From: Acetobacteraceae bacterium
GTDB lineage: Bacteria; Pseudomonadota; Alphaproteobacteria; Acetobacterales; Acetobacteraceae
Assembly: GCA_947371015.1 (NCBI GenBank)
Contig: CANBNK010000023.1
Location: 1-52,286, forward strand
DNA: 52,286 nucleotides
Direction: 5' to 3'
Shown here: positions 8,952 to 17,535 of the stretch, piece after piece
Position numbering within the stretch: position 1 is the stretch's first letter
Layout: each line of letters starts with the position of its first letter
The notes under the pieces: model-generated
Databases searched by the model: none
What the model was told of the DNA's origin: nothing
What the model saw: the letters and a program-made list of their open reading frames with translations, nothing else
Made by a program: the position numbers and the translations under genes

Positions 8952-9672
8952 CATCACGATCAGCCATCTCAGCGCGGGCTACGGCAAGGTCCGGGTGATC
9001 CAGGACCTTTCCATGGAGGTGCGCTCCGGCGAGACGGTCGCGCTGCTCGGCACCAACGGCAATGGCAAGTCCACGCTGATAAAATGCGTCATGGGCCTGC
9101 TGACGCCGGCCGAGGGCAGCATCAAGGCCGAGATTGACGGCGTGACGCATGAGCTGGCGGGGATGCGGACCGAGGATATCGTCTCGCTCGGCATCGCGCT
9201 GGTGCCGGAAGGGCGGCGGCTGTTCCCGCGGCTGACGGTGGAGGAGAACCTGACCATCGGCGCCTTCCGCCGCGTGGCGCGCAAGGTGCTGCCGCGCAAC
9301 ATCGACTTCTGCTTCGAGGCCTTCCCGCGGCTGAAGGAACGCCGCACCCAGCTGGCCGGCAGCATGAGCGGTGGCGAGCAGCAGATGCTGGCACTCGGCC
9401 GCGCCGTGATGAGCGAGCCGCGCATCCTGTTGATCGACGAACCCTCGGTGGGGCTTGCACCCTTGCTGGTGAAGCGCACCATCGAGAAGATCGCGGAGTT
9501 GAAGCACGAGAAGCAGCTGACGGTGCTGATGGCGGAACAGAACTTCCACCAGGCCCTGCGGATTGCCGACCGTGGCTATGTGATCGTGCATGGCGAGATT
9601 GCCTTTGCCGGCAACTCGGCGGCCGAGCTGAACGAAAACGACCTCATCAAGAAGCTCTACATGGGCCTGTAA
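8944..9672 (+). CDS. ABC transporter ATP-binding protein (LivF family)
   Basis: 242-residue ATPase, second nucleotide-binding subunit of the importer. Walker A is GTNGNGKST (residues 36-44), the signature is MSGGEQQM, and Walker B is RILLIDEPSVGLAP, a strongly LivF-like string. The GTG at 8944 is used; it lies inside the end of livG and gives the expected N-terminus (SSITISHLSAGYG). The binding-protein gene begins 11 bases after its stop behind a GGGAG ribosome-binding site. Confidence 0.9.
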   Translation: MSSITISHLSAGYGKVRVIQDLSMEVRSGETVALLGTNGNGKSTLIKCVMGLLTPAEGSIKAEIDGVTHELAGMRTEDIVSLGIALVPEGRRLFPRLTVEENLTIGAFRRVARKVLPRNIDFCFEAFPRLKERRTQLAGSMSGGEQQMLALGRAVMSEPRILLIDEPSVGLAPLLVKRTIEKIAELKHEKQLTVLMAEQNFHQALRIADRGYVIVHGEIAFAGNSAAELNENDLIKKLYMGL

Positions 9673-9683
9673 GGGAGAACGTC

Positions 9684-10946
9684 ATGACGCAGAACATCGC
9701 ACGCCGTACCGTCTTCGCCACCGCCTTGGGCGGCGCGGCCGCCACCATGGTGCGCACGCCGCTGGCCTGGGGCGCGGACCCCATCACCATCGGCTGTTCC
9801 ATTCCGCAGACCGGCGCGCTGGCCAGCAACGGCAAGGCCGTGCTGCTGACCATGCAGATCTGGGCCGAGGAAGTGAATGCGAAGGGCGGCATTCTCGGCC
9901 GGCCGGTGCAGCTGGTGTACTACGACGACCAGTCCAACCCGGCCAATGTGCCGCGCATCTACACCAAGCTGCTGGACGTGGATAAGGTCGATCTCATCGT
10001 CACCAACGGCACCAACCTGACCGTGCCGGCCATGCCGATCGCGATGGAGCGCGGCAAGGTGGTGATGTGCATGTTCAGCCTCGCGATCAATGAGAAGTTC
10101 CGCTACGACCGGTTCTTCCAGACCATGCCCTATGGCCCCGATGGCAAGGCGGCGATCTCCGCCGGCTTCTTCGAGGTGGCGATGGGCATGACGCCGAAGC
10201 CGCTGACGGTGGCCCTCGTCGGCGCCGATGCCGAGTTCAGCAAGAACGCGGTCGCCGGCGCCCGCGAACAGGCGCGCAAGCACGGCCTGCGCGTGGTGTA
10301 TGACCGGACCTATCCGCCGCCGACGGTGGATTTCGGGCCGATCATCCGCGGCATCGCGGCGACCAACCCGGACCTGGTCTATGTCGGCAGCTATCCGCTG
10401 GATACCACCGGCCTGATCCGCTCGGCGCGCGAGCTGAACTTCCGCCCCAAGCTGTTCGGCGGCGGCATGGTCGGCACGCAGAATGCCAGCCTGAAGGGCG
10501 ACCTGGGCGAGATGCTGAACGACGTGGTCAGCTATGAGCTGTACTGCCCGGCGGCGGCCAACCACTTCCCGCGCGTGGCGCGCCTGCTGGAGAAGTACCA
10601 GCCGCTGGCGGCCAGCAACGGTGTGGACGCGCATGGCTACTACTCGCCGCCCTTCGCCTATTGCAGCATGGAAGTGCTGGAGCAGGCGGTGAAGGGCGTG
10701 GGCGGCCTGGACCAGGACAAGCTGGCCAAGTACATCCACGCGACGAAGTTCGACACCATCGTCGGCGATATCAAGTTCGGCGCCGATGGTGAATGGACCG
10801 AGCCTCGCATGCTGACCGTGCAGTTCCGTGGCCTGAAAGGGCAGGGCATGGACCAGTTCAAGAACCCGTCTGCCGAAGTTATCCTGCACCCGCCGCAGTA
10901 CCGCACCGGCACCGTGCAACACCCCATGGGCCCCGCGGCCCGCTAA
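9684..10946 (+). CDS. ABC transporter substrate-binding protein (Peripla_BP_6 / LivJ-like)
   Basis: 420-residue periplasmic receptor for the upstream LivHMGF importer. The N-terminus IARRTVFATALGGAAATMV has a twin Arg and a hydrophobic stretch, suggesting a Tat or Sec signal with cleavage near residue 30 (WGA-DP). The mature part starts with TIGCSIPQTGALASNGKAV, the typical opening strand of type I periplasmic-binding folds, followed by GGILGRPVQLVYYDDQSNP. The ligand could be a branched amino acid, an aromatic acid, urea-like or amide compound. It sits at the end of the transporter genes and 12 bases before an SDR gene, which ties uptake to catabolism. Confidence 0.9.
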   Translation: MTQNIARRTVFATALGGAAATMVRTPLAWGADPITIGCSIPQTGALASNGKAVLLTMQIWAEEVNAKGGILGRPVQLVYYDDQSNPANVPRIYTKLLDVDKVDLIVTNGTNLTVPAMPIAMERGKVVMCMFSLAINEKFRYDRFFQTMPYGPDGKAAISAGFFEVAMGMTPKPLTVALVGADAEFSKNAVAGAREQARKHGLRVVYDRTYPPPTVDFGPIIRGIAATNPDLVYVGSYPLDTTGLIRSARELNFRPKLFGGGMVGTQNASLKGDLGEMLNDVVSYELYCPAAANHFPRVARLLEKYQPLAASNGVDAHGYYSPPFAYCSMEVLEQAVKGVGGLDQDKLAKYIHATKFDTIVGDIKFGADGEWTEPRMLTVQFRGLKGQGMDQFKNPSAEVILHPPQYRTGTVQHPMGPAAR

Positions 10947-10958
10947 GGAGAGAATGCC

Positions 10959-11795
10959 ATGACCGCACAGGTCGCGATCGTTACCGGCGGCCTGCGCGGC
11001 CTGGGCCGCGCCATGGCGTTGGGGCTGCTGCGCACCGGCCGCAAGGTGGTGGCGGTGGGGCACATCGCCGAGGATATCCCCGAGGTGATGCAGGAGGCCG
11101 GCAACCTCGCCGGCAACCTGCACTGCCTGGCGCTGGACCTGCGCAAGCCCGCCGCCTGCGACCAGCTGGTGGCGGAGACGCAGGCCAAGTTCGGGGCCTT
11201 GGACATCCTGGTGAACAATGCCGGGCTGACCTTCACCTATACCGACCCGGACCGCTTCACCAACGGGCCGAAGAAGTTCTACGAGCTGACCGACGAGATC
11301 ATCCAGAACACCATGGACACCAACTACATGGTGGCGGACCAACTCGGGCGCCGCGTCGCGCCGATCATGCTGAAGCGCGGCTGGGGGCGGATCATCAACG
11401 TCACCACCAAGCTGAGCACGATGAACATGCTGGGGGCGATCCCCTACGGTTCCTCCAAGGCGGCGCTGGAGATGGCGACCGAGGTCTGGGCCAAGGAACT
11501 GGCGGGCACCGGCGTGACGGTAAACATCGTCAACCCCGGCGCCGGCGCCAATACGCCGGGCATGGCGCAGACCATGCGCGACTGGTCCGCCAGCGGCGAA
11601 AAGCCGAAGCTGGTGGAGCCGGATGACATGGTGGCGCCGCTGCTGTTCGTGGTCTCCGCCGAGGCCGACAAGGTCAACGGCTATCGCTTCGACGCCAACA
11701 CCTGGGTCAGCGACATTCCCGCCTCGGCCAGCGCCATGCGCACCGGCCGCAAGGCGGGGTTCGAGCTGTATCCGATCAGCGACTGCTTCGCCTGA
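10959..11795 (+). CDS. Short-chain dehydrogenase/reductase
   Basis: 278-residue classical SDR. The cofactor loop is TGGLRGLG (residues 9-16), NNAG is at 86-89 and the catalytic YxxxK is Y163/K167. At the position 13 residues before the tyrosine, where a serine is usual, there is Thr150, a conservative change. The enzyme reduces or oxidises a carbonyl/alcohol with NAD(P). The stop overlaps the start of the following VOC gene by one base (TGATG), so the two are translationally coupled and probably act in the same pathway as the neighbouring importer. Confidence 0.88.
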   Translation: MTAQVAIVTGGLRGLGRAMALGLLRTGRKVVAVGHIAEDIPEVMQEAGNLAGNLHCLALDLRKPAACDQLVAETQAKFGALDILVNNAGLTFTYTDPDRFTNGPKKFYELTDEIIQNTMDTNYMVADQLGRRVAPIMLKRGWGRIINVTTKLSTMNMLGAIPYGSSKAALEMATEVWAKELAGTGVTVNIVNPGAGANTPGMAQTMRDWSASGEKPKLVEPDDMVAPLLFVVSAEADKVNGYRFDANTWVSDIPASASAMRTGRKAGFELYPISDCFA

Positions 11796-12259
11796 TGCCG
11801 GCGCACCATTTCCAACACGTGCTGATCCAGACCGCCGATATCGACGGCACGGTGGCTTGGTGGGAGCAGGTGATGGGAATGGAGCAAGGGCCGCACCCCG
11901 ACTTCGGCTTTCCGGTGGTGTGGATGTATCTGGAGGGGCGGGATGTGCTGCACATCACCGCCGGCGGGGCGCAGGTTTCCGCCAACCGCGAAGCCTATCT
12001 GAAGCCGGAAAGCCGCGCCGTGCACGGCACCGGCGTGCTGGACCACGTGGCCTGGCATGCGACGGACCTGCCGGGCATGCTGGCGCGGCTGCGGGCGCAT
12101 GGCGTCGCCTTCACCGCGCGGCAGACCAGCGATGGCGGGCTGTTCCAGGTTTTCATGAACGACCCTAATGGCGTGCGGGTTGAACTGAATTTCCCCGGCG
12201 CGGAAGCGACCGCGCATGGCATCTCGCCGGATTTGCGCGCCAGCGATTTGCCCCGGTAA
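11795..12259 (+). CDS. VOC family (glyoxalase/dioxygenase superfamily) protein
   Basis: 154-residue protein with two beta-alpha-beta-beta-beta units of the vicinal oxygen chelate fold. The first unit begins HHFQHVLIQTADIDGTVAWWEQVMGM, the second GVLDHVAWHATDLPGMLARLRAHGV and ends in NDPNGVRVELNF, a typical C-terminal strand with the metal-ligand Glu. Candidate metal ligands are the N-terminal His, the His in LDHVAWHA and the Glu in VELNF. It could be a ring-cleaving dioxygenase, an isomerase/epimerase or a lyase; the exact reaction cannot be assigned. It is coupled to the preceding SDR. Confidence 0.85.
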   Translation: MPAHHFQHVLIQTADIDGTVAWWEQVMGMEQGPHPDFGFPVVWMYLEGRDVLHITAGGAQVSANREAYLKPESRAVHGTGVLDHVAWHATDLPGMLARLRAHGVAFTARQTSDGGLFQVFMNDPNGVRVELNFPGAEATAHGISPDLRASDLPR

Positions 12260-12317
12260 ATGCCTGCAATCGCCGGGCGGGCGCAGCCGCGCCCCCGGCC
12301 TGACCGATACGGGTTGC

Positions 12318-12335
12318 GGGCGCCAGGTGGCGCCC
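12318..12335. terminator. Intergenic GC hairpin before the hydrolase gene
   Basis: Perfect 7-bp stem GGGCGCC/GGCGCCC with a four-base loop (AGGT), in the 110-base gap between the VOC gene and the hydrolase gene. There is no T-run, so it is at best a weak or Rho-assisted terminator or an mRNA-stability hairpin. The gap contains nothing else recognisable apart from the ribosome-binding site AAGGAGAG before 12370. Confidence 0.4.
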
Positions 12336-12369
12336 AGGCCCGGCCGCATATCTGACGAAGGAGAGACCG

Positions 12370-13155
12370 ATGGACTGGAACCCGAAGCCGCTGAACCCGG
12401 CCGATGTCACCGTGCACCGCCGGGGCAAGGGGGCGCCGCTGGTGCTGATCCATTGCCTCGGGATGGACTGGCACTTCTGGGACGTGCTGGAGCCGCTGTG
12501 CGACACGTATGAGCTGATCACCTACAGCCTGCCCGGCCACCACGACACCAAGCTGCCGGCCGGCCAGTACGGCGCCGAGGAGCTGACCGTGCAGCTGAAG
12601 GCGCTGCTGGACCGCGAGGGGATCAAGAAGGCGAGCTTCGCCGGCATCTCCATGGGCGGGTCCATGGTGCAGCACTTCGCCGGCACCCACCCGGAGATGG
12701 TGGACAAGGCGCTGCTGTGCGACTGCACCCCGCGCTACAATGACGAGGCCCGCGCCAACTGGCCGGTGCGCGCCGAGGCTTCGCGCAAGAACGGCGTCGC
12801 CAGCCTGATCCCGACACTGGAGAAGGTGTTCTTCACCCCGGCGTCGCTGGCCGAGAACGGGCCGAATGTGCGCTACGTGAAGGAAACCTGGGCGGCCTGC
12901 TCCGGCGAGGGCTACGCGCTGGCCTGCGAGATGCTGGGCATGGTGGATGCGCGCGAGCAGGCGAAGAAGATGACCATGCCGACGCTGGTGGTGCTGGGCA
13001 GCAACGAGGGCCAGGCCTTCAAGGATGCCGCGGTGTGGATGGGCGAGAACATCCCGGGCTGCAAGGGCACCGTGGTGGTGCCGGAAGCTGGCCATGCCAG
13101 CGTGCGGGAACGCCCGGATTTCGCGATCAAGACCTTCCGCGACTTCCTAGGCTGA
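12370..13155 (+). CDS. Alpha/beta hydrolase
   Basis: 261-residue alpha/beta-fold hydrolase. The oxyanion segment is LVLIHCLGMDWHFW, the nucleophile elbow GISMGG gives Ser94, and the catalytic His lies in EAGHASVRERP (about residue 242). The overall form recalls 3-oxoadipate enol-lactonases and C-C bond hydrolases, enzymes frequent in aromatic-acid catabolism. A strong AAGGAGAG ribosome-binding site precedes the ATG. It follows the importer-SDR-VOC genes on the same strand with a 110-base gap and may hydrolyse a lactone, ester or ring-cleavage product from that route. Confidence 0.85.
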   Translation: MDWNPKPLNPADVTVHRRGKGAPLVLIHCLGMDWHFWDVLEPLCDTYELITYSLPGHHDTKLPAGQYGAEELTVQLKALLDREGIKKASFAGISMGGSMVQHFAGTHPEMVDKALLCDCTPRYNDEARANWPVRAEASRKNGVASLIPTLEKVFFTPASLAENGPNVRYVKETWAACSGEGYALACEMLGMVDAREQAKKMTMPTLVVLGSNEGQAFKDAAVWMGENIPGCKGTVVVPEAGHASVRERPDFAIKTFRDFLG

Positions 13156-13163
13156 GACGCTGG

Positions 13164-13186
13164 ATGGCCGGATCAAGTCCGGCCAT
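13164..13186. repeat. Palindromic intergenic hairpin, REP-like
   Basis: Nine-base perfect arms ATGGCCGGA and TCCGGCCAT around the loop TCAAG, directly after the hydrolase stop. The wider string (GGAT...hairpin...ATGACG) has the form of the palindromic repeats that are scattered between genes in many alphaproteobacteria. It has no T-run, so termination is uncertain. Only one copy was seen in this window. Confidence 0.6.
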
Positions 13187-13245
13187 GACGACGGCAGCGG
13201 ACTCCGGCAGAATGGGGCGACCCCCTTCCGCCGGAGCCACCGCGC

Positions 13246-14562
13246 ATGACCCATTTCGGCCGCCAGGCCCCTGTTGCCGGGCTTGAAGCCGCGCAGATCG
13301 CCAGCGCCAAGCAGGTGCTGCCCGGCGGTGCGCTGGGCGGCAATGCGCTGCCGGAGGAAGCCCGCCTGGTCATCAGCCACGGCGCTGGCGGCCGCTTCTG
13401 GGATACCTCTGGCAATTGCTACATCGACTATGCGCTGGGCAGCGGCGCCATGCTGCTGGGGCATGCCCACCCGGCGATCCACCAGGCGGTGGCGGCGCAG
13501 GCGCTGCGCGGGGTGCATTTCTTCAACTACCTGAACGAGACGGCGCTGCAATTGTGCGAACGTCTCCAGCGCATCATTCCCTGTGCCGAGCGCATCCGCC
13601 TGACCACCACGGGCAGCGAGACCACCTTCCACGCCATCCGCCTGGCCCGCGCCTTCACCGGCAAACCGCGCCTGCTGAAGTTCGAGGGCGGCTACCACGG
13701 CACGCATGACTACGCCCAGCTGGCCACCGCGCCGAAGCAGGTGGGCAACGACTACGCGCCGATTCCCGACACCGCCGGCATTCCAGACGTGGTGGCGGAG
13801 CTGATGCTGGTGGCGCCGTACAACGACCTGGACGCCGCGCGCCGCATCATCATGGCCCACAAGCACGAACTGGCGGCGGTGATCGTGGAGCCGATCCAAC
13901 GCATCATCTCGCCGGCGCCGGGCTTCCTGGCAGGGCTGCGCGAGATCACGCGCGAAGCCGGCGTGGTGCTCATTTTCGATGAGGTCGTCACCGGCTTCCG
14001 CCACGGGCTTTCGGGCATGCAGGGACGCACGGGGGTGACGCCGGATCTCGGCTGCTTCGCCAAGGTGATCGGCGGCGGGCTGCCGCTGGCCTTCCTGGCC
14101 GGGCGCGCAGACATCCTGGACCAGGCCGACCCCGGCCAGAAGGGCACGGCGGGCTACGTCTATCAGAACGGCACCTTGCAGGGCTTCCCGCTCGGCTGCG
14201 CCGCGGCGCTGGCCACGCTGGACGTGCTGGAGGCCCCTGGCTTCTTCGAGACGCTGGAGGCCCGGGCAGAGACGCTGAAGCAGGGCATGCAGGTGGTGCT
14301 GGACCGATACAACATGGGCACGCTGGTGATCGGGGAGGGCGCGATGTGGAACTTCCACTGCGCCCCGCGCCCGCCGCGCACCTACCGCGACATCCTGGCC
14401 AGTGACACCGCGAAGCAGGCCGCCATCGACCGCGGGCTGCTGGCGGAGGGCATCTTCCTTGTCCCCGGCACCCGCCGCTTCGTGTGCAGCGCGCACACGG
14501 ATGAGGACTTCGCGGCGACCATCGCCGCGCTGGACCGGGTCTGCGCGCGGCTCAGCGCCTGA
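13246..14562 (+). CDS. Class III PLP-dependent aminotransferase (glutamate-1-semialdehyde aminomutase-like)
   Basis: 438-residue fold-type I PLP enzyme. Residues that can be assigned are the TTTGSETT phosphate-binding loop (about 120-127), Asp245 in IFDEVVTGFR which holds the pyridine nitrogen, and Lys273 in FAKVIGGGLPLAF which forms the Schiff base. Length and the K-VIGGG motif match the GSA-aminomutase/omega-aminotransferase branch. Since heme synthesis in alphaproteobacteria uses ALA synthase, a catabolic omega- or beta-aminotransferase is more likely than HemL. It follows the importer cluster on the same strand, so an amino compound is a plausible substrate of the system. Confidence 0.87.
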   Translation: MTHFGRQAPVAGLEAAQIASAKQVLPGGALGGNALPEEARLVISHGAGGRFWDTSGNCYIDYALGSGAMLLGHAHPAIHQAVAAQALRGVHFFNYLNETALQLCERLQRIIPCAERIRLTTTGSETTFHAIRLARAFTGKPRLLKFEGGYHGTHDYAQLATAPKQVGNDYAPIPDTAGIPDVVAELMLVAPYNDLDAARRIIMAHKHELAAVIVEPIQRIISPAPGFLAGLREITREAGVVLIFDEVVTGFRHGLSGMQGRTGVTPDLGCFAKVIGGGLPLAFLAGRADILDQADPGQKGTAGYVYQNGTLQGFPLGCAAALATLDVLEAPGFFETLEARAETLKQGMQVVLDRYNMGTLVIGEGAMWNFHCAPRPPRTYRDILASDTAKQAAIDRGLLAEGIFLVPGTRRFVCSAHTDEDFAATIAALDRVCARLSA

Positions 14563-14598
14563 TCGGCCGAGGCGCTTGCGCCGCTGGGCGTGAATCAG
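14559..14598 (+). repeat. 40-bp CTGATCGG...ATCAG hairpin element, copy 1
   Basis: Begins CTGATCGGCCGAGGCGC and ends GTGAATCAG; the inner arms GGCGC/GCGCC close a TT loop and the outer CTGAT/ATCAG arms pair. Its first bases overlap the end of the aminotransferase gene. Relatives lie at 14615-14654, 27891-27930, 34031-34070 (minus strand) and, more divergent, 25192-25228 (minus strand). Confidence 0.75.
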
Positions 14599-14614
14599 TC
14601 GCTTGAACGTACGC

Positions 14615-14654
14615 CTGATCGGCCGAGGCGCTTGCGCCGCTGGGCGTGTATCAG
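14615..14654 (+). repeat. 40-bp CTGATCGG...ATCAG hairpin element, copy 2
   Basis: Identical to copy 1 except one base (GTGTATCAG instead of GTGAATCAG). The two copies have a period of 56 bases, a tandem duplication that includes some flank. A third start, CGCCTGATC, follows at 14666 without the rest of the element. The 124-base gap between 14562 and 14686 holds only these repeats. Confidence 0.75.
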
Positions 14655-14685
14655 TCCGTCACCAACGCCTGATCAACTGCCGGCG

Positions 14686-15198
14686 CTACCGCGTCAGCAG
14701 CGGGTCGTCGTCGCGCAACTCATGCCGAAAGGTCACGCGGAAGCGGCGTGAGCGCCAGAACAGCACCCACGGGATCGCCGCCAGGATGATGCTGGTGGCG
14801 ATCTCGCCCAACATGCTGCCGCTATCCACGCCGAAATCCGGCGGCAGCGGCCCCCAGGCGCGCAGCAGCAGGTCCGCCGCGATATCCAGCGCCATCGACA
14901 GCGCGCTGAGTTCCACCCAGGCGGCCAGGAAATGCGGCGCCAGGCGGAACCACAGCATGGCGCCGACAATCCAGATGCCGCTGCCCAGCCCCAGCAGCGC
15001 CACCACCACCACGCCAGCCGGCAGCATGCCCGGCGACAGGTTGGTCACCTTCACCGCATAGACCAGGGTGAGCAGCGGGCCGCCGATGGCGGTCAGCGCC
15101 GTCAACAGCGAGACCAGGCGCAGCCAGCCGCGCAGGCCGTACAGCGGATGCGCCGCCGCCCGTTCCGCCGCAACCGGCACCCATGCGTGACCCAGCAT
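14686..15198 (-). CDS. Four-helix membrane protein, DUF2569-like
   Basis: 170-residue integral membrane protein. After a short N-terminus it has YGLRGWLRLVSLLTALTAIGG, close to the LGGWLxL opening of DUF2569 proteins, followed by three more hydrophobic segments (about residues 60-82, 88-112 and 130-150) and a basic C-terminal tail (WRSRRFRVTF). The function of this family is unknown. The ATG at 15198 was chosen because it starts the recognisable protein; the longer open frame to 15945 is only the complement of the next gene. It is divergent from the binding-protein gene at 15295. Confidence 0.7.
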   Translation of the reverse strand: MLGHAWVPVAAERAAAHPLYGLRGWLRLVSLLTALTAIGGPLLTLVYAVKVTNLSPGMLPAGVVVVALLGLGSGIWIVGAMLWFRLAPHFLAAWVELSALSMALDIAADLLLRAWGPLPPDFGVDSGSMLGEIATSIILAAIPWVLFWRSRRFRVTFRHELRDDDPLLTR

Positions 15199-15294
15199 CC
15201 GCAGCCTCCGGATTCCAGCGGCCAACCTATCATGCCGGGCTGGACAGCAGCAGCCCTTGGGGGAAGTCTGCGGCAACGCCCCGGGGGAACCGAT

Positions 15295-16245
15295 ATGTAT
15301 CGCCGCTCGCTGCTCGCTGCCATGGCAGCGCTGCCCGCAACCGCCCAGGCCCAGGCTTTCCCGGCACGGCCGATTCGCATCATCGTGCCCTTCGCGCCGG
15401 GCGGCTCGGGCGATATCACCGCCCGCCTGGTCGCCCAGCATATCGAGCGCGCGACCGGCCAGAGCGTGGTGACGGATAACCGGCCGGGCGCCAACGGCAT
15501 CATCGGCACCATGGCGGTGAAGGTGGCGGCGCCGGACGGCTATACCGCCATGCTGGCCACCACCAGCACGCACAACGCCAACCCCTTCCTGGTGAAGGAC
15601 CTGCCCTACGACCCCGTGCGCGACTTCGCCGTGGTGAGTTCCTTCGGCTCCGCGGGCGGCTACCTGCTGGTCCCCGCCAACTCTCCGTGGCAGAGCCTGC
15701 CGCAGCTGGTCGCGGCGGCGAAGGCGGCGCCGGGCCAGGTGTTCTTCGGCCATTTCAACGCCACCAGCCTGGTGCCGGGCCTGCTGCTGAATGCCATGGC
15801 GGGCATCGAGATGCAGCCGGTGCCCTACCGCACGATTGGTGCGGCGTTCACGGATATGCTGGGCGGTCGGGTACAGGTGATCTTCGTCGATCCCGCCGCT
15901 GCCGATGCCTTCCTGAAGGCCGGGCAGGTGCGGGCGCTGGCGCATACCCGTGCCGGCACCTGGGCGGCGCGGCCAGGGCTGCCGGCGGTGGAGAGCTTAT
16001 ACCCCGGCTTCGTGTTTTCCGGCTTCCTCGGCCTGGCAGTGCCGGCAGCCACGCCGACAGCGGTGCAGCAGCGGCTGAACGCGCTGTGCAACGACGCGCT
16101 GATGAGCGAGCCGATGCACGGCCGCCTGCTGGAATTCGGCTTCACCCCGGCCCGCGTCACCCTGGCGGATTGCGAGGCGCTGATGCGGGAAGAACGCGAC
16201 CGCTGGCGCCGGGTGACGCAGGTGGCCGGGGTGGTGCCGGAGTAG
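15295..16245 (+). CDS. Tripartite tricarboxylate transporter (Bug/TctC) family binding protein
   Basis: 316-residue periplasmic binding protein of the Bug family. A signal peptide (YRRSLLAAMAALPATAQAQA) is followed by the family opening FPARPIRIIVPFAPGGSGD and later NRPGANG(IIG), LPYDPVRDF and PYRTIGAAFTDMLGGRV, all standard Bug motifs. Ligands of the family are mostly carboxylates (citrate, dicarboxylates, aromatic acids). No TctA/TctB membrane genes are in the window, so this is an orphan receptor. GGGGGAAC precedes the ATG. It faces a CoA-transferase gene on the other strand, a common pairing. Confidence 0.9.
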   Translation: MYRRSLLAAMAALPATAQAQAFPARPIRIIVPFAPGGSGDITARLVAQHIERATGQSVVTDNRPGANGIIGTMAVKVAAPDGYTAMLATTSTHNANPFLVKDLPYDPVRDFAVVSSFGSAGGYLLVPANSPWQSLPQLVAAAKAAPGQVFFGHFNATSLVPGLLLNAMAGIEMQPVPYRTIGAAFTDMLGGRVQVIFVDPAAADAFLKAGQVRALAHTRAGTWAARPGLPAVESLYPGFVFSGFLGLAVPAATPTAVQQRLNALCNDALMSEPMHGRLLEFGFTPARVTLADCEALMREERDRWRRVTQVAGVVPE

Positions 16246-16268
16246 CGCGCCTGGGGCGGTTGGGCCGC

Positions 16269-17393
16269 TCAATCGAAGCTGGGGACGCCCAGTTCCGCAT
16301 TGTGCTGCCCGATGGTCGGCGCCTTGCTGCGTGCGGTCGGGCGGGCGCCGTCCAGGCTGATCGGCAGGCCGACCAGCTTCAGCCCCAGCCCCGGCGGTTC
16401 CTGGAAAATCCCCATCGCCTCGGTCTGCGGCTCGGCGGCAACGCCGCGCAGGTCGTTGATCGGTGAGCACGGGATGTCCAGCGCCTCCAGCCGCTGCACC
16501 CATTCGGCGGTCGGGCAGGTGGCGATCACTTCGGCCAGCGCCGGGATCAGCGTGGGCTTGGCGGCGTAGCGGTCCGCGTTGGTGGGGTATTGCTGCGCCC
16601 ATTCGGGGTGGCCCAACTCCTTCGCCAGCTTGGCGAATAGCCGGTCATTGGCGGCGGCGATGACGATCTCGCCGTCCAGCGTGTCGAAGGCCTGGAAGAC
16701 GACCACGCGCGGGTTGCCGGTGCGGTGGCGTTCGGCCTGCACGCCGGTCTTGTTGAAGCCGGCGAAGTGCACGGTCAGCCAGCCCATCGCGGTCTCGAAC
16801 AGGCTGGCATCCACCGTGGCGCCCTCGCCGGTCTGCGCCCGCCGATACAGCGCCGCCAGGCAGCCCAGCGCAGCCCATACCCCGGTGCCCAAATCCAGCA
16901 CCTGGGCGCCGAAGCGGGACGGTTTCTCGCCGGCCGCGCCATTGACGCTGAACATACCGGCAAAAGCCTGGATCACCGGCTCATAGCCCGGGTTCAGCTT
17001 CATCGGCCCCTTGGCGCCGAAGGCCCACAAGGAACAGTAGATCAGCTTCGGGTATTTCGCCCGCAGCACCTCGGCCGAAAGCCCCATCTTCTCCATCACG
17101 CCCGGGCGCAGGTTCTGCACCAGCACGTCGTATTCGCCGATATGCTCGCGCAGCCAGTCCAGCGCCTTGGGGTTCTTCAGGTCGAGCGCGATGCTCTGCT
17201 TGCCGCGGTTCATGGTCTGGAAGGTGCAGGCGGCGCCGTCGTGGAAGGGCGGGCCCCAGCCGCGGGCGTCGTCGCCTTCCGGGCGTTCCACCTTGACCAC
17301 ATGGGCGCCCAGCGTGCCGAGGATCTCACTGGCGAAGGGGCCGGCCAGGTTCTGGCCCAACTCGATGACGCGGATTCCGGCGAGCGGCAGCAT
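16269..17393 (-). CDS. CaiB/BaiF-type (class III) CoA-transferase
   Basis: 374-residue class III CoA-transferase, the usual length. It opens LAGIRVIELGQNLAGPFASEILGTLGAHVVKVE, and the catalytic aspartate is Asp167 in AQVLDLGTG, matching Asp169 of formyl-CoA transferase. It moves CoA between carboxylic acids as an intertwined dimer in the cytosol. I start it at the ATG at 17393 where the fold begins; a longer frame to 17477 adds unrelated residues. It converges on the first Bug receptor gene and is divergent from the second, so it probably activates an acid that one of them brings in. Confidence 0.9.
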   Translation of the reverse strand: MLPLAGIRVIELGQNLAGPFASEILGTLGAHVVKVERPEGDDARGWGPPFHDGAACTFQTMNRGKQSIALDLKNPKALDWLREHIGEYDVLVQNLRPGVMEKMGLSAEVLRAKYPKLIYCSLWAFGAKGPMKLNPGYEPVIQAFAGMFSVNGAAGEKPSRFGAQVLDLGTGVWAALGCLAALYRRAQTGEGATVDASLFETAMGWLTVHFAGFNKTGVQAERHRTGNPRVVVFQAFDTLDGEIVIAAANDRLFAKLAKELGHPEWAQQYPTNADRYAAKPTLIPALAEVIATCPTAEWVQRLEALDIPCSPINDLRGVAAEPQTEAMGIFQEPPGLGLKLVGLPISLDGARPTARSKAPTIGQHNAELGVPSFD

Positions 17394-17535
17394 GGCGACG
17401 TTCCAATATGCGGTTGCGCCAAGTTTCGCTGCCACGCGGCGGGCGCGCAAGTCGCCGCCAATTGGCGGGGGGGGCAAGCTTGTCGCCGCGCCGGGGGGTG
17501 GCTAGGCTGCCGCTGTTGAACCAAGGGGACGGAAC

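Noticed and set aside
13246-14562. Assignment of the aminotransferase as hemL.
   Set aside because: Alphaproteobacteria make ALA with HemA-type synthase, and the gene stands in a catabolic string; left as a class III aminotransferase.
14556-14674. Tandem repeat considered as a CRISPR remnant.
   Set aside because: Only two full units, spacer of 16 bases, palindromic elements found singly elsewhere and no cas genes.
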